Source of the DNA: Butyriboletus loyo
Taxonomy: Eukaryota > Basidiomycota > Agaricomycetes > Boletales > Boletaceae
DNA: 64,000 nt
Assembly (NCBI GenBank): GCA_038093515.1
Contig: JBBPSI010000076.1
Coordinates: forward strand, 44,123 to 108,122
Direction: 5' to 3'
The notes below the pieces were generated by a model that saw nothing but the letters and a program-made list of their open reading frames with translations, had not been told where the DNA came from and ran no database searches. Positions 34,144 through 47,111 of this stretch are shown piece after piece; the first letter of the stretch is position 1, and every line of letters starts with the position of its first letter. Both the position numbers and the translations under genes were made by a program.

Positions 34144-34926
34144 TTACATGATGGTAGGTTCGCACGTTCGTTCACTATTGTGAAGACGTGGTGTAGGAAC
34201 GACTTTCGCGGTGGAGCTGATGACGGAGAGGAAGAATCTTCGCTGTGTGGGTTCCGAATTCACCTCGCTGTCTAGTTCTTGCGGGGGTGGTGCGATTGCG
34301 GGAGTCGGCGTAAACGCTGCTGATGGCGCAGGAGAAAAAAATGCAATCAACGAAGCAATCGGAGAACGAGTAACTTGATCCATTGGATAACTTGGGTCAT
34401 CGGATCGGAGGATACATGGGTTCCCTGTCTGACTGAAGTGTGGCCATCATCGGGTTCACTCTCGAGCTGTTCTTCAGGATATGCACCCTGGTTTCGTCAG
34501 AAGTCCTCATCGGGTGGTTGTATGACAACGATGGGTAGTGGAGTGACGGCTGGCAAAGAGGCACCTACTGAGCGGGTCGACGCAGAGCGACGTTGCGGTA
34601 CTTGTTACCAGGTAAAGGCTAACGCGATATGTTGTATCGAGCGACAAACCCAGACAACGGAAGAGACTCGCCCGTGGTTCGGAGCACAGAGAAACGGCGT
34701 AGTCGTGCAACAGGCCTTTCTTCTTCGGGGTAAGTTCCGGTGGTGGCAGCTCCTGACTGACTCTAGCGCATCTACCAGAGACATCCTCGGCCTCGTCGCT
34801 CTTTGGGGGTGGTAACAGCGATGTGATAGCGCTCACGTCAAAGCGTTTCTGAGCGGCTCGACCAAACGACTTTGATGCTGACGACTTTACCGAGATGCCT
34901 TTGGGCAAGGCGTGAATGGATTTCAA
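34144..34926 (-). CDS. Probable small gene, unknown product
   Basis: The minus strand has coding-like stretches in three frames that a spliced gene could link. The start is MKSIHALPKGISVKSSASKS...FGRAAQKRF; the middle reads ELPPPELTPKKKG; the end is MDQVTRSPIASLIAFFSPAP to NSERTCEPTIM and stop. The product would be Pro/Ser-rich with no recognised domain. The internal introns could not be resolved unambiguously, so the boundaries are those of the outermost plausible frames. No family is recognised. Confidence 0.4.
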
Positions 34927-35281
34927 TCAAGGAGGTCACATGCATTCGTTGTCATCGGTAGCTTTCTATAGTAACATAAGCTAGGTGCCGTCCAACACCA
35001 TTATGATGCCCCTCATTCCATCCGTGAATTAATCACCGACGAGATCTTGTCCTTGCTGTACAAGTACATCGCTCACGGACTCACATTTCACATTATATTC
35101 TCCACCCACCACGTGTCAAGTACCTATCTATTTGTAGTTTGATCCATATCTGGCGTTATCTGGGGTGCATGCGCACATATATCCAGTGTACACCCTGTTT
35201 GATGTGATCTCTTTCGATATCATGGCTATGTTCATATTTGTCATGATGAGAAGCATGTACGGAGAGCAACGATGCAAAAGC
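34927..35281. other. Spacer, no gene seen
   Basis: AT-richer intergenic sequence between the 3' end of the second F-box gene and the start of the unknown gene. No RNA gene or repeat was recognised. Confidence 0.5.
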
Positions 35282-37526
35282 TCACAGGGACTCGAGGTGA
35301 TTTGTGATGTCATGAGACACCATTGTATCCCCTACATGAGGTCGGCATAACAAGCACCGCGTCCACCGCATAAACGAGTCCTTTTCGACGGACAACTCGG
35401 CAGCCTGGATTGCACTCAAGTGCTCATCACTGACAATCTGCCATCGTGGAGGCTCACTGCCAACCATACGGTTGGAATGAGCATGCTGCATCTATCGTTC
35501 AGCGCAACCACATAACGCTCAGTCATAGAGATCATTCCGTTTAACAAAGAGGAAGACACACCGCATCCCTCCAACTCCTGACTTGCGGATTCTGGCAACA
35601 CGTGCATTTTAATCGAACATTCTGGCAGTCCATATCCTCCACCGTGGCCACGTTTGGATCCAGCCCGCATGCATGGACGATATACGGAGCTAGCTCCATA
35701 AACGCGATAGAAAATCGGGTACTAATCGGCCTAGTGCCTTCGTGACCTATGGCATTGTAGAATGTGTATCCACAATGAGGATCGGCTACCGAGAGCACCT
35801 CGGGATAACCGAGGACACCGCCGCGCACTCTACAGTGGAACAATGCACAGGCTAGGCGCAATTTGTCTGTGGCTGTTCGAGACGATTCTGTACTCGTTTT
35901 AATACTGTTTGATGCCACACCGGAAGTGTCTTGTATAGATAGATGAGAAGGAATCTGAACCAGTTCAGAAAGGTCAGCGTCGAGTTTCTTCTTCCACTCG
36001 TCAACTAGTGCAGGTAGCTGTGCAAACGCAGAATCAAAGAACCCGAGAACCATTTGACCCTCTTCCGGGGCATTGATGAGCTCACGAAAGGGAGGGAAAC
36101 AAGAGATGTCAGATATATGTGGAAGAAGGTCGAAAGCTGGCGTGTTCGGTGATGGAGACCTCACGTAGGCGGTGTACTCAGACGCCAATAAACGTCGACG
36201 ATTTGGGTAAACAACGCTCTCTAACCGTTGAGTTCGAAATTCGTTCATGGTGCCAAACCACTCAGGCCAAATTCGGTCCCATTCTAATATATGAAGAATC
36301 AGCATCGAGTCGAGCACATCTCATGCAGCGAAAGCCAACCTTTAACTGTGAGTGGTTTGGATGTCCTGAAAAGGGATTTCCGGGTGCCTTGAATCGCACA
36401 GCGTCCAAAATGCGCAATCTCGCGACTATACCCGTGCAGCTTGAGACGATTGAAAATGCTGTACCAGATCGAGATAAAAATGACGACTGAAATAAGATAT
36501 GTCCAACCTTGTGGCTCGCGCTTCCAGACGCATTCCCAGCTCGCCTAGGCGTTCTGCTTCCATGATCCGCTGCCAGTGTTCACAATCGCGTGCATGCTAC
36601 AAAAGCCAATCAGAGAGACAGAACACAGAGAAAGTACACCAAACAAACCTTACGTAAAATAACAAGTTGTCCCCGCCTGTCATTTAAAAACTGCTTCCTA
36701 TCGGAGGAGCGGTGATACTCCTTCATAAACGAGTCTTTCTGCTCTTCGTCAACCCACGGTACATTTTCTGCAATGCGGTCCAGCAGCGTGACGTCTCGAA
36801 TAACCGTGGTACATACCTATTTCACCCGCGAGGTATGCTACGGCCAACACGTCGTTCTCGCGAATGATATCAGGACACCTCGAAAGACGGCAGAGCCTAA
36901 TTTGGTTTGTAAACAGTCAAAGTCTACAGTAAAGCATCCATGGAATGTTACCGTTTAACTCTGCAGTGTAGGCAATACCTGCGGCGAATTTCCCATAAAA
37001 GATCCTTGACATATTTTCCACATTTCTGTGCCACATTTCAGAGGGTTTCAGGCCGTAAGTGGAGTTTGTACGTACGTGGCAACGGGCGTAAAAGACGAGA
37101 TTAGCGTACGCCGGTTCGGTCAAGTCGACCGGGCAGTTAGGCAGGCCCTTGGCTTGGAGGCGTGCGACCCTCCAGATGAATGTCGAAGATTTGTCCATCA
37201 GAAGACCTCGAAGTGATTTGCACGTGCGCGCAAGGTTCAGGAGATCGAGAGGATGAATATATGCAGCCATCTAGAAACATGCCGTTCGTCAGCGAACGGT
37301 CTGAAAAAAAAAAAGAAAACGCGTGTACGATGAACAGCACGTCGAGGTTCAATTGGCATAGTTCACCTGGCTTTCCACGACGCCGCTTCTTGGGAGCTTG
37401 TAGTTGCTCGGCTGGTGGAGCCCCACTGGTATTTCGTGAAGAATCTCCGATGGTAGTGTCTTTGCCATCGTTACTGAGTTGTTTCGCTGACTGGATTTTC
37501 TTTGTAGCTGATCTCGTCTGCACCAT
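35282..37526 (-). CDS. F-box protein with zinc-binding Cys motifs (594 aa)
   Basis: Nine exons close in frame (1,785 nt): 37526-37329, 37270-37076, 37004-36952, 36896-36817, 36767-36649, 36596-36508, 36458-36340, 36283-35562, 35491-35282. It starts MVQTRSATKK with a basic, nuclear-signal-like region (PKKRRRGKPG). The F-box is split by intron 1 (LNLDVLFI|MAAYIHPLDLLNLARTC). Exons 2-3 join to CH|DLLWEIRRRYCLHCRVK, a Cys/His cluster of the kind seen in this agaricomycete family. A second cluster lies at the end (LKCTCCQNP, CLLCRPH, SHDITNHL). The expected role is as SCF ubiquitin-ligase substrate adaptor; the target is unknown. Short exons with several GTTNNN donors make automated models error-prone here. 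Confidence 0.85.
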
Positions 37527-39142
37527 CGCACGGGTTGGTGAAAAAGGGATGTTTGGTGTAAAGTGAAACGCGATGCCACCAAACACCCCTTTTTCATACT
37601 TATGTAAGTGATGGAGTATGCGGCACCCAGAGTCATTAGAATTACCAGCTACGCGGGACCAGTGGACACCACGGTGTAGCGGCAATGAGAGGAAAGAAAC
37701 CAACGAATGCTAATAGTAACCTATGGCTCATGCGAGGCGCTGACGGTGACGGTGACCTATCTTATCTATCATACACCAATATCACATACATACCAGTGAT
37801 TACCTTTAGAATTACTATTCCCCTCAAGGCCACGCTATATCATGTACCATGTACCATTCTAGACATTTACCGTACAAGTTCCCTCCGGACCAAACAAACC
37901 ATGTAAAAGCTCAGCGCGGTACTCGACGCTGTTGTATCTTCGCCTCGTCTATGCAACCACAGGGCCGGGCGTCATGAACCTGAAGGCGCTTGCACCACTC
38001 GATGTACCACCAGATAGGTCGAACACTGTTTTGAACGCTGCCAGGTGCTAGTGCGAAACCGAGACACATACCTTTGCTCTCCTCGCACGTCGTACGGCAC
38101 ACACAATGCACACAATCACGGCTTTGACGACGTTACGCGCATCCCAGCGGTGGGTGTGGAGGGCATGTCGGCACGTGCGTTCACAATGGCGGATATGGGG
38201 TGAATTCGTTGTCAGAATGGACGGAAACTGGCTCGATGGAAGGATGGTCTTGCAAGCTGCATTCATACGGTACTTTGACTGGTGTTCAATGTGTCGATTG
38301 GCTGGGCAAGAGAAGCAAGACGGTCGTTCAGTATTTAGGTCCTGCGCGACCGATCTACAGTAGTAACCTGTACGAGCTCTGCGACTGTCCATCTCGATAC
38401 GTACGCCGATGCCTGCCATACTAACAAGAGCATATGCTGGTCGGACCCTGGATCGCGATATATTTTTCTTGTGTGACAGGCGTAGGTAGTAGGTCGATGG
38501 CGAGAGTCAAGCTCATTAGGAACCAAGTACCGCTCTGTAGCGCATACATGCATCATGTCAAGGCCCACTAGTAGCCTATCGCTAGCCTAGATCCATTATG
38601 AGTTAGTTGTTTTCAGCCCGCCAACCTATTCAAAGTCGACCACAACCAGCGTCAGACCGTCTCCCTCGCCGTTCGACGCCATCCAGAAACAATATTTCAA
38701 AAGACGCGACCTTTTTGGATGCGATCACGTTCGAATGAGAACGAACCCGTTAGAGAGCAACGCTGCTTGATGTCATGACTCATGTTGTCTTCGCCATGAC
38801 GTCCAGCAGAGTCGCTCTCTGATGTCCTAGATGGGAGCGTGCGTGCGTTGATGGTGCGAAGAGGCCAACGCGCCCAACGCTCGCCAGCGGGGCCCTCGTG
38901 CTGATCACGCGGCGATCCGACACAGGATCGGCATTCAAAGAATATACCGGCTCGTTGGACGGAATCTCAAGTACTCGATACTTGTCGTGAGTGCGTGCAG
39001 CTATGTACTACATAATTTACAGTGATTAAAAGCACTATTTACGGATGATTTTACTTGCTCCAGTATGGTCCCAGAGATGCTGTGCCTAAACCAAAAACAC
39101 ACCGATAAAGTCCGTGATGCGTACTCCCGCCCGGAGCACGAA
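37527..39142. other. Spacer, 1.6 kb, no convincing gene
   Basis: Open frames on both strands (for example 38048-38419 minus) lack any domain or splice logic. The region contains both the promoter of the second F-box gene and the 3' flank of the HET gene. Confidence 0.45.
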
Positions 39143-42100
39143 TCATAGAATGTCCAGCGTTTTTAGGATCATATCATCGAGCGAGACATTGCTGCGAACA
39201 TGTATGACGATCTCCTGATCCGTCACGACCCTCTTATATTGCCCGTGCCCCTGGGCCAGAAGCAACAATGCACTGAGTGGTCTTCTGAAACGAACAACCA
39301 GTCTCAACACTTTCATAGCAGTGTCTATCTGAGCCGAGATATTGGGTAAGGGAGTGCCTGAGCATGGGAGTGTGACTGAGGCAGTGCTTGCGCTACGGGA
39401 GTCAAACGTTGGCACTCGCGCAGACATGTCGTGTTTCCGTCCCGGTTCCAGGCCCGGGGGTGAGACCGAGGCGGTGCTTGCACTACGGGAGTCAAACCTT
39501 TGCTCTCGCGCAGGAGTGTCGCGTTCTGATTTTGATTCGGGTTCCGAGTCACTGTCAGCGGGGGATTCTGGACCCTCGCTTGGGTCACGATGACGACGAA
39601 GGGAGGTGGTATCAAGTAGTTCATCGATCCACGGACACACGAGGACGAGGTCCCGTGGACCCTGAAGCAGAAGCCTCTCCTCCGTCTGTATATCCGTATC
39701 CTCGAGTGCGTCCGTCGTGGCACGATATACGCGTACCCTGTCCATCTGCTTGACTTTGCTGATCATTGTCAGAGGGAATACGATGCAAGGCAAGTGAAGG
39801 TGTTGGTTCGTGCAGCGCGCCGGGGGTAACATGTCCAACTTCTGGTAAAATGTCGTAGCCTGCACCTGCTTCTCACGGGTCCAAGCACATCGCAGTTCAA
39901 CGACCTGTCTCTCCATGTCTGCTTCTGCTACATGGGGAACCGTGTGAGGGGCATGTTGATAGACCTGGATGTGATCTGGAAATGTACTGTTGAATTCGGA
40001 CGGTCGCCCCACCCAGGAAAGGCAGTCGACGTCGCCCGAGCGCGCCACAATCTCCTGGAACAGACGGCCAAGCGCGTTTTGCTGACTCTCGCCATGTATG
40101 ACAGGCATTGTCAAGCCAAAAATGCCGAAGAGGCCATAGGCCATGTCCACAGACACCGTCGTCTCGCGTGTCGATGCTAAACGAAGCTTGACCCGGATGT
40201 TTGCCAGACCTGGGTGGAAGGCGAGGAGATCATGCGCAGCGACGCCAGTCGCATCCTCCAATTCTTGCATGATGTCGGTAGATTCTTTGTGATTGAGGGA
40301 CGTGTTGTTCAAGTATGGCGTCCAGTCTTCATAGTAGAAACGAATGATGGGTGGCGCAAGGAGTTCTTGTAGAGTCCATCCACGTGTCATCCAGACACTC
40401 TCCCTTAATGCGCCAGGGATCAATAGAGGTGGTACACCAGTGAGATAAACAATGGTGGCCGCAGCACAGCGGTACCAGTGAAACATGGAATTGATGGAAT
40501 TTGCAAACTCGACGTCCTTGTCCTTGTTGATACAGCACGTATCACTCCAAGCCCATCGAAGCCCGGCACCACGCGCCAGGTGACAAAACTGCTTGAGTTT
40601 CACAGCTGCGGGAGAGGCATCCAGTGCATATATAGACTTGTCCGAAACGTCAGCTAGTTCGGGCTCTTTCGCTCCCCATCTATGAGAGAGCATCACGTAT
40701 TGAAAATATCGCCTAGTGACTGTGTCGATTCGCTCCCGGTGTAGCTGTGTTGCCATGGATGAGACCAACTCTTGAAATATCGGGTCTTCTTGGAATATCT
40801 CCCTCCGTTTTTCGGCGTCACAAAGCCGCCCACTCGTAGTATCGATGAGACGAAAAGGGCAATTATGGGCGGAATCTTTAAAAACCTCCACAATCGCACC
40901 CTCCGTATCTGATGGGTTAATGTAACTACCGCGCCGGTCTATAAGAACCAGGGTCAGGCGGGAACTGTCAGCGATCGGGGAAAACTCACGTCGAATCTCT
41001 GGATCGGGCGAATTTTCCAGATTTGAGATCATCGTTTTCAGAGCGTCGATCGCGTCTCCGTAGTGCTCCAATTTGTGTAGCGCCGCATGTTTTCTTTCAT
41101 AACCCCAGGGCGAAGAGGGATTCAATTTGATTGCCTAATCGACACGAGTTGCTGAGTTCGATAAACATCACTATGGCAGTGAGTACACGGACCTCGTCTG
41201 CATCCTTCAAAGCATCTTCCCACAAGCATGACGCCGCCCGCGCCTCGCTGCGTTTCACGAACAAGGTTGCTGCTAGCAGTGGGGCTGGATTCATGGTCAA
41301 CGCTGCCGTGTATCGGGCAATGGCATTATCATAGTCCCTGCTGCGTATCGCCCCATCGCCTTGGTTTTTCAACATGTCGACGCATCGGGACTTGAAATCT
41401 GAAGGCGAGCGTCCGAATCAGACGTTGCTCCTACTGGATATCGTCTGCATACTTACCAGTAAGCCACCCATTAAGTTGACTTCTCAGTTTTATTTCGTCT
41501 CTGAAAATGTTCTCCATCTCTCGAAGGTTGTCTAAGACCTCTTGGCTGCGACCCGCGGCGTAGCAGGCTTCGCACAATTGCCGATAGATCGTGAGCCTCA
41601 GACCATCAAAGATCCAACCGCTGATCTGGCAGAACATCTCAGTAGCTCTTCTGGAGAGATCGTGAGGAATATCTTACGAGCGAAATAGTGTCCATTTCTG
41701 GACAGTGGCTAGAGGGACAGAGATCCCGTGCTTCCGCGAACAAGGATATCGCGCTAACGTACTCCCGACTATCCATGGCATCTGCCGCGAGGAGAGAATA
41801 CATTTTTGCCTAGATGTATACGCTGAGAACGGCACCCAAGAACTACAATGCAACCACTTGCCTGGACGAAAGTACAAGGATGTTTAACATGTGGAGAACG
41901 AACAACCAGGTCGTTCATATGGCGTTTGGCATCGTTACGGAACCCGGCATCAAAGAAGGTGATGGCCTGAATGTGACGAAAAAGTGACAATGACCCAGGT
42001 CATGCGGATGCATGCTTACCTTGATTACGTTGACGAAATCTTTTTCTTCTTGATCACAGTTTTCAAGTGCCGAGTTGAACGTCTCTATTGCAGCGTCGTA

Positions 42101-43630
42101 AAGTTTCTGACCAGACTGTGCAATGCTCTTTGCAAGGAGGGCGACGAGCGATGACTTGACATGAAGTGACTTGATGGCACTCAACGTTAGCGAGAGTAAG
42201 TGCAGGGATGAAGATGGGAGGTACCGCTTTCACATCGTCCAACGCCCCGTCCCATTTTCGCAGTCGTGTCCGGACGAGGGCCCTGTTGGCAAGATGGTAG
42301 AGTAAAGGACGTGACTTGCGACTAATTTCATTCGACAATATTTCCTCGGCTCTGGCTAATTCGACTTGTTTCCACGCGACATACGCCGCATTACTTGCAT
42401 GTGTTAGCTGCATCATAACGTTCACAGATTCGATGAGATCGTGTCGAAGACTCGAATGATTGATGACTTACGATAGGGTGTGAGTCCGAACGAGAGGATA
42501 ACGTCAGGCAAGCGGTCAAAGACTAAGAGACATAATAATCAATACCGAGTGATCGATGTCGCAGACGCCTAAACCTACATGAGAAAAGTAGGATATCGGA
42601 AGGACCTCTCGTAGATTCCAGATGGAAACTTGGCCGTCCTTTGCGGCACTCACGAGGTGATCATCCTCACGTGAGATATCAACATCAATTATCTCGCCGC
42701 GATGTCCAAGGGAGCCAATCTCGAATCGTGTGTGCACGTCCCAAATCTTGACGGAACATTCTGAACTGGAAGCCGAGATGACGAACTTGCCATTGTTCGA
42801 AAGGCAAAGCGTGGAGATTGAGTCACCGTGAGGGTTGCCTAGCCATTTCGACATGGTTGGCGTCGAACTTGAAACGTCGAAACACAAAATTGACCCCCGG
42901 TGACAACCAGCAAAGAGACGGCGGCCATCATTGGACCAGGCGAGCGAGTACGCCGGATCGGGAATGCACGTTACAGATGGATCGCCGTCACTGCAAACGT
43001 TCCAGACATGGATCGAGTAATCCCACCCAGCGCTGGCGAGGCGGTCACCCGTAGGAGAAAACCGGACAGACAAGACCGAGTACTGGCCCTGTTTGAATGG
43101 ACCCGCAAGGCGTTTCCCTGTTTCCAAGCACCAGACGATTACCGTTCCGTCTTGCGATCCACTTGCAATTTTTGACGCGTCCGGGGATACGTCGAGCGCA
43201 GTAATTTTCTGTTCGTGCGCCTCAATGGACTCGACCACTCTTTCATGGGTCATCGCGTCCCAAACAGTTACCCTTCGACTGTCAGTCCCGACGAGTATAA
43301 TCCACCTGCCATCTCTCGAGACAGCTGCCACGGTCATCCCACCCTCAGAAAGGACTGGTTTCCCCACTTCACCAGTATGGTCACTACGCTCTTCTACCTT
43401 CCACCGTCGAACCATTCCATCATTGCCGCCAATGACGATATACCTTCCATCAGGTAAGAATCGCGCCGACGATATCGCGCCCTGATGGGTATCAGTGTGG
43501 TGTGGTTCTGTAACAACTTTATAGTGTATTAGACATTATGGAATCGGCTCTGACTTGATAACAGGACCTCACCACTCAGTCTTGCTCCTTCAATCGTCGA
43601 ATCGTCAACCCTCGGTTGTTCTATGAGCAC
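39143..43630 (-). CDS. WD40-TPR-HET fusion protein
   Basis: One long spliced gene. The WD40 exon (43507 to about 42585) holds seven WD repeats, enough for one propeller (for example GSQDGTVIVWCL, SSECSVKIWDV). Several TPR exons follow between 42525 and 41190 (LTHASNAAYVAWKQVELARA, YDAAIETFNSALENC, AIARYTAALTMNP). The last exon (41134-39143) completes a TPR and carries the HET domain: YVMLSHRWGAKEPEL, GLRWAWSDTCCINK, MTRGWTLQELLAPP. Frames connect across the introns I could test (for example WDGALDDVKA|SLHVKSS). HET domains trigger cell death in vegetative incompatibility; WD40 and TPR arrays would be sensor modules. The C-terminal linker has a tandem duplication (FDSRSASTASV twice). First exon and start are unresolved (exon near 43574-43625). 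Confidence 0.85.
39372..39510 (-). repeat. In-gene tandem duplication in the HET protein linker
   Basis: Two copies about 75 bp apart encode RxFDSRSASTASV followed by Pro-rich residues, with the surrounding Arg-rich residues also partly repeated. The copies differ by several silent and replacement changes. Confidence 0.75.
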
Positions 43631-44322
43631 CTCAATTCGTTAGGCATGATAAATGTAGAGTCCGCCAAGGGTGTATTACCGTTCGTTTCCGACGTTCTTC
43701 CTCGGCGAAGCCGGTGAATATGAAGCCTGGACCACATGGAGAAAGAGACGAATGAAAAGAGTGGTTTGCCCAGTCAACGGCGATGGTACAGCATGTGTCG
43801 CCCTCAACTCGCACGCCTCGATCCCGCCTGGGCTGGGCATGGTCACAAAAAGCGCTGGGAAATTTCCCAACCCAAGGGCCAAGCCACGGGATGGCTGGAC
43901 AAAATTGGCACCACACAGCCGCCCACTGGATCCGGAGAGTCATATAGCGTTCTCTGCGAACGGACACTCGCGATCATGGCTGAAGGTGCTCAGATGAAGT
44001 TACGACGCATATGTCGATGCGTGCACAATTGCCGTGGCAGAGTCAAGAAGGAACTTAGGACGATCTAAAAATTCCACGAATCCTAATACAGTGCAGTGAA
44101 TGAATTTGTTGCAACCGCCTGTTAAACCATAAATCGAGAAGTTCTTAGCTGCCGCGTTCTGTCGCGATGGACACATGTCAAATCAAAAGATACCCGGGGA
44201 GAAATTCGGAAGAAGCGTGTGATGATTGCGACATCCAGCGGAGGTGATTTGGCACGAACTCTTTCTCTCTATCAGAGCCGCACTAGTGACTAGACGGCGG
44301 GCGGACACGTTTTCTACTCATC
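43631..44322. other. Divergent promoter region
   Basis: This lies between the start of the WD40-TPR-HET gene and the mitochondrial carrier gene. Long open frames occur on both strands, but without domains; they could hide the missing first exon of the HET gene. Confidence 0.4.
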
Positions 44323-46180
44323 ATGCCCAGTCCATACGCCTCCACCATCAACGACCTAATCGCGGGCAGCTTCGGAGGTGCTGCCCAGGTGCTCGTCGGT
44401 CAGCCCCTCGATACTGTCAAGACCCGTGCACAAATTGCGCCCAGTGCGTTGACCTTTCTCTCTCAGTCACGTTGTTTCGCTTTATTCATGCTCATCCTCG
44501 TGTTGGTAATACAGAGGGAATGTTTGTGAGTCGTGTATCCTCCCATTTGTAGTTTTGTTCGGGAGATGGCTTCTAAGCTCTTGAAGATTCTGATTTGTTT
44601 TTGAATGATAGAAAGGGCCCATGGATATCCTTGTCCAGACAATCCGAAAAGAGGGATTTTTTGCGTTGTACAAAGGTTCGCATTCTGCCCAAATTTCTGT
44701 TGTGTATCAGCACTCACTTGATACGTACTCCACCTTTCTCACTGGGTTGATCCGTTGTCCTGACTTTGTCCATACATTTCTTCCTATACTTCCATGGTAT
44801 GAACCATAGGCATGGCGAGTCCGCTTCTCGGTATTGCTGGAGTGAACTCTCTCCTCTTTGCTGCCTATGTGGCGTCGAAGCGAGTCATCTCTCCCTTTCC
44901 AGATTTGAGCATCCAACAAATTGCCCTTGCGGGTGGTATGGCTGGTGCTATCAATGCCATTCTTGCTAGCCCTGGTAGGCTCATTCACTCATGCTGATCT
45001 ATTTTGCCTGACCCCTCATGTCACAATCCATAGTCGAGATGTTTAAAGTTAGGATGCAAGGTCAGTATGGTTCTGCGAGCGATAAACGGCTTCGAGCTGT
45101 CGCAAGCGAGATGTGGAGAGAATGGGGTTTTACGAGAGGGATCATGAGAGGGTATTGGGTGAGTTTTTCTCTTTTCGAACTCGCTGTGTTTCTGTCCTGG
45201 AGCGTCATGCAATACCCCACTGGCATCTCCATTTTATTCACCTGAGCACAATGGGGTTCACATTGTGTATCGTTGGGTCGCCAGATATATGGATGTGATG
45301 TTTCTGACTTGGGTGTTCCGCTAGGTTACCATTGCACGAGAAATTCCTGCATACGCTGGGTAGGTCACGGTTTGTCTATCATCTCTGGTAAGAATGTGAC
45401 CCATTTAATCAGGTTTTACGCTGGTGAGCGCCAGCTCCCTGTAACATCCCGCAATAACGGTATTTACAACCTATCCTCAAACCAATATCTCCATACGCCA
45501 CTTATTTCGATCTACACCATGCGAAGCATTCGAATTCTCGAAGCGGCAATTCCAAGGGATATATGGGCAACAGATACCCGTATGGGCACTTCTCGCGAGC
45601 GGATCAACTGGAGGGGTTCGTATAGCTACCTCCCATCAAATACTCTTCACTGATGTGTCCTCGCGTTTGGTTATCGTAGATTGCATATTGGCTTTCATGT
45701 TATCCCCTTGGTAGGCCCTTTTCACCTCGTTGCCCATAATTAGTTCCATGCTATGCCGAGAGCCTGCCCTTACACCGTGTACCTCTGTAGACGTCATCAA
45801 ATCCCGTATCCAGCTGCGCCCTACACCCCCAACATCGCGTCCATGGACCTACATCAATGAAGAGCTCAGAGCGGTCGTCTCCGAAGGTGGATTGTAAGTC
45901 CAATCGCATTATTCTTTCTTCGAAAGGTCTGCTGATTGGATGGTTGTGTCCTCCAGCAAGGGACTATTCAGGGGGCTGAGTCCGTCGCGTGAGTCTCCTC
46001 ATCTTTTTCGTACTTGCTGGCGTTCAGATCACCAACCCAACACCTCTGCCATCTCAGTACTCCGAAGGTGAGTTCCATATCACCCGTAAAGGCTATGCGA
46101 GCAGAGGTCATGGTGTTCTGCACAGTATACCAGCTGCTGGAAGTACGTTCGCAGCGTACGAGTTGACTCGGGGTGAGTAG
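44323..46180 (+). CDS. Mitochondrial carrier protein (286 aa), YMC/CRC1-like
   Basis: Twelve exons close in frame (861 nt): 44323-44443, 44515-44525, 44612-44675, 44810-44974, 45034-45158, 45325-45359, 45413-45423, 45527-45615, 45680-45710, 45791-45893, 45957-45988, 46107-46180. The three mitochondrial-carrier signatures are GQPLDTVKTRAQ, ASPVEMFKVRMQ and CYPLD|VIKSRIQ, one per repeat, with YKG and FRG matrix-gate residues and the end AAGSTFAAYELT. It is an inner-membrane solute transporter. The spacing and REIPAYAGFYAAFEF motif resemble YMC or carnitine-type carriers, but the substrate cannot be read from sequence. Two exons are only 11 nt long (44515-44525 and 45413-45423). The last acceptor (46106) is the least certain junction. 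Confidence 0.9.
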
Positions 46181-47111
46181 CCTCTGTCTTGAATATTTGT
46201 AAGATAGGAGGTGACATGTTTCCTTGGTTCGTTAACCACTTTTTCAGAGTTCTTGAGAGAGTCGACCGATGCATAAATTGCAGAGAATATGGTGCATGTA
46301 AGTACTGGTAGTCGGTTTCGGGTCCATGTCTCGCCGGGCGGTGAAACGGATTCCGAGTCAGTGGATGTAAGCCACACAGCACTCGAGTGTTGTGACTTTG
46401 AGGGACCAGGTCGTCTCCGAAGTCGATCAATCTATGTCCCATCTCGCCGCGATGCATGTCAACTACATCCCAGTCACGTGATATCGAACCTCGAAGTTGC
46501 TCAGCAGTGAATGGCCCATTGCATTAAAGTCGCTCAAGCTATTCGCAGCGGGTACCATCGCAATCTCTGAAGAGCTACGGGCCTGCCTGTGAAACGCCAC
46601 ATACGTATGAATGGCGCTGCCATAGCCATGAACATGGTAGATCATGATGGCACTCCCACATTTCTTCCAAGCGCCAGGCACTGATCTTTGTGGTGGAAAT
46701 AGCGGGCTTTGTGCCATCAGGCGTGTGGCAGGTGTTACTCGCGAGTGCTCTTTAAGCCTTCTACTAAGCTTGTTATGAAGCACTTTCACATGTAAGGCCT
46801 CTCGAACATCTATCCGTACTTCTCCACTTATCACACTCCGTGGATGTCAATGGACCAGGCTCGACGATTCGTATGGCAGCAAGGGGGAACCGCTCGTCCT
46901 TGAGCGCTCTCCGGTACACGTGGTCGGAAGCTATAGAATACGGGCGCCGGCCACCCTTATATAAGTGGGTCGTCTTGGAAAATGATGCGGCGTTTAGCCG
47001 TCCACGACGCTTACCATCCATTCGTACAATCATCGTTGACCCGACAACAAACCGTCTAGATAACCCTCGTCTAGATAACCCTTCAAAGCTTTGTCATCCG
47101 CTTTGGATACA
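46181..47111. other. Spacer, 0.9 kb, with a short tandem repeat
   Basis: No gene is seen. Just upstream of the next start, GTCTAGATAACC occurs twice in tandem (about 47051-47078). Confidence 0.5.

Noticed and set aside
36300..36345. Apparent frameshift in the second F-box gene
   Set aside because: A 56-nt GTTGGC...ATTAG intron restores PLTVK|EWDRIWPEW, matching the family.
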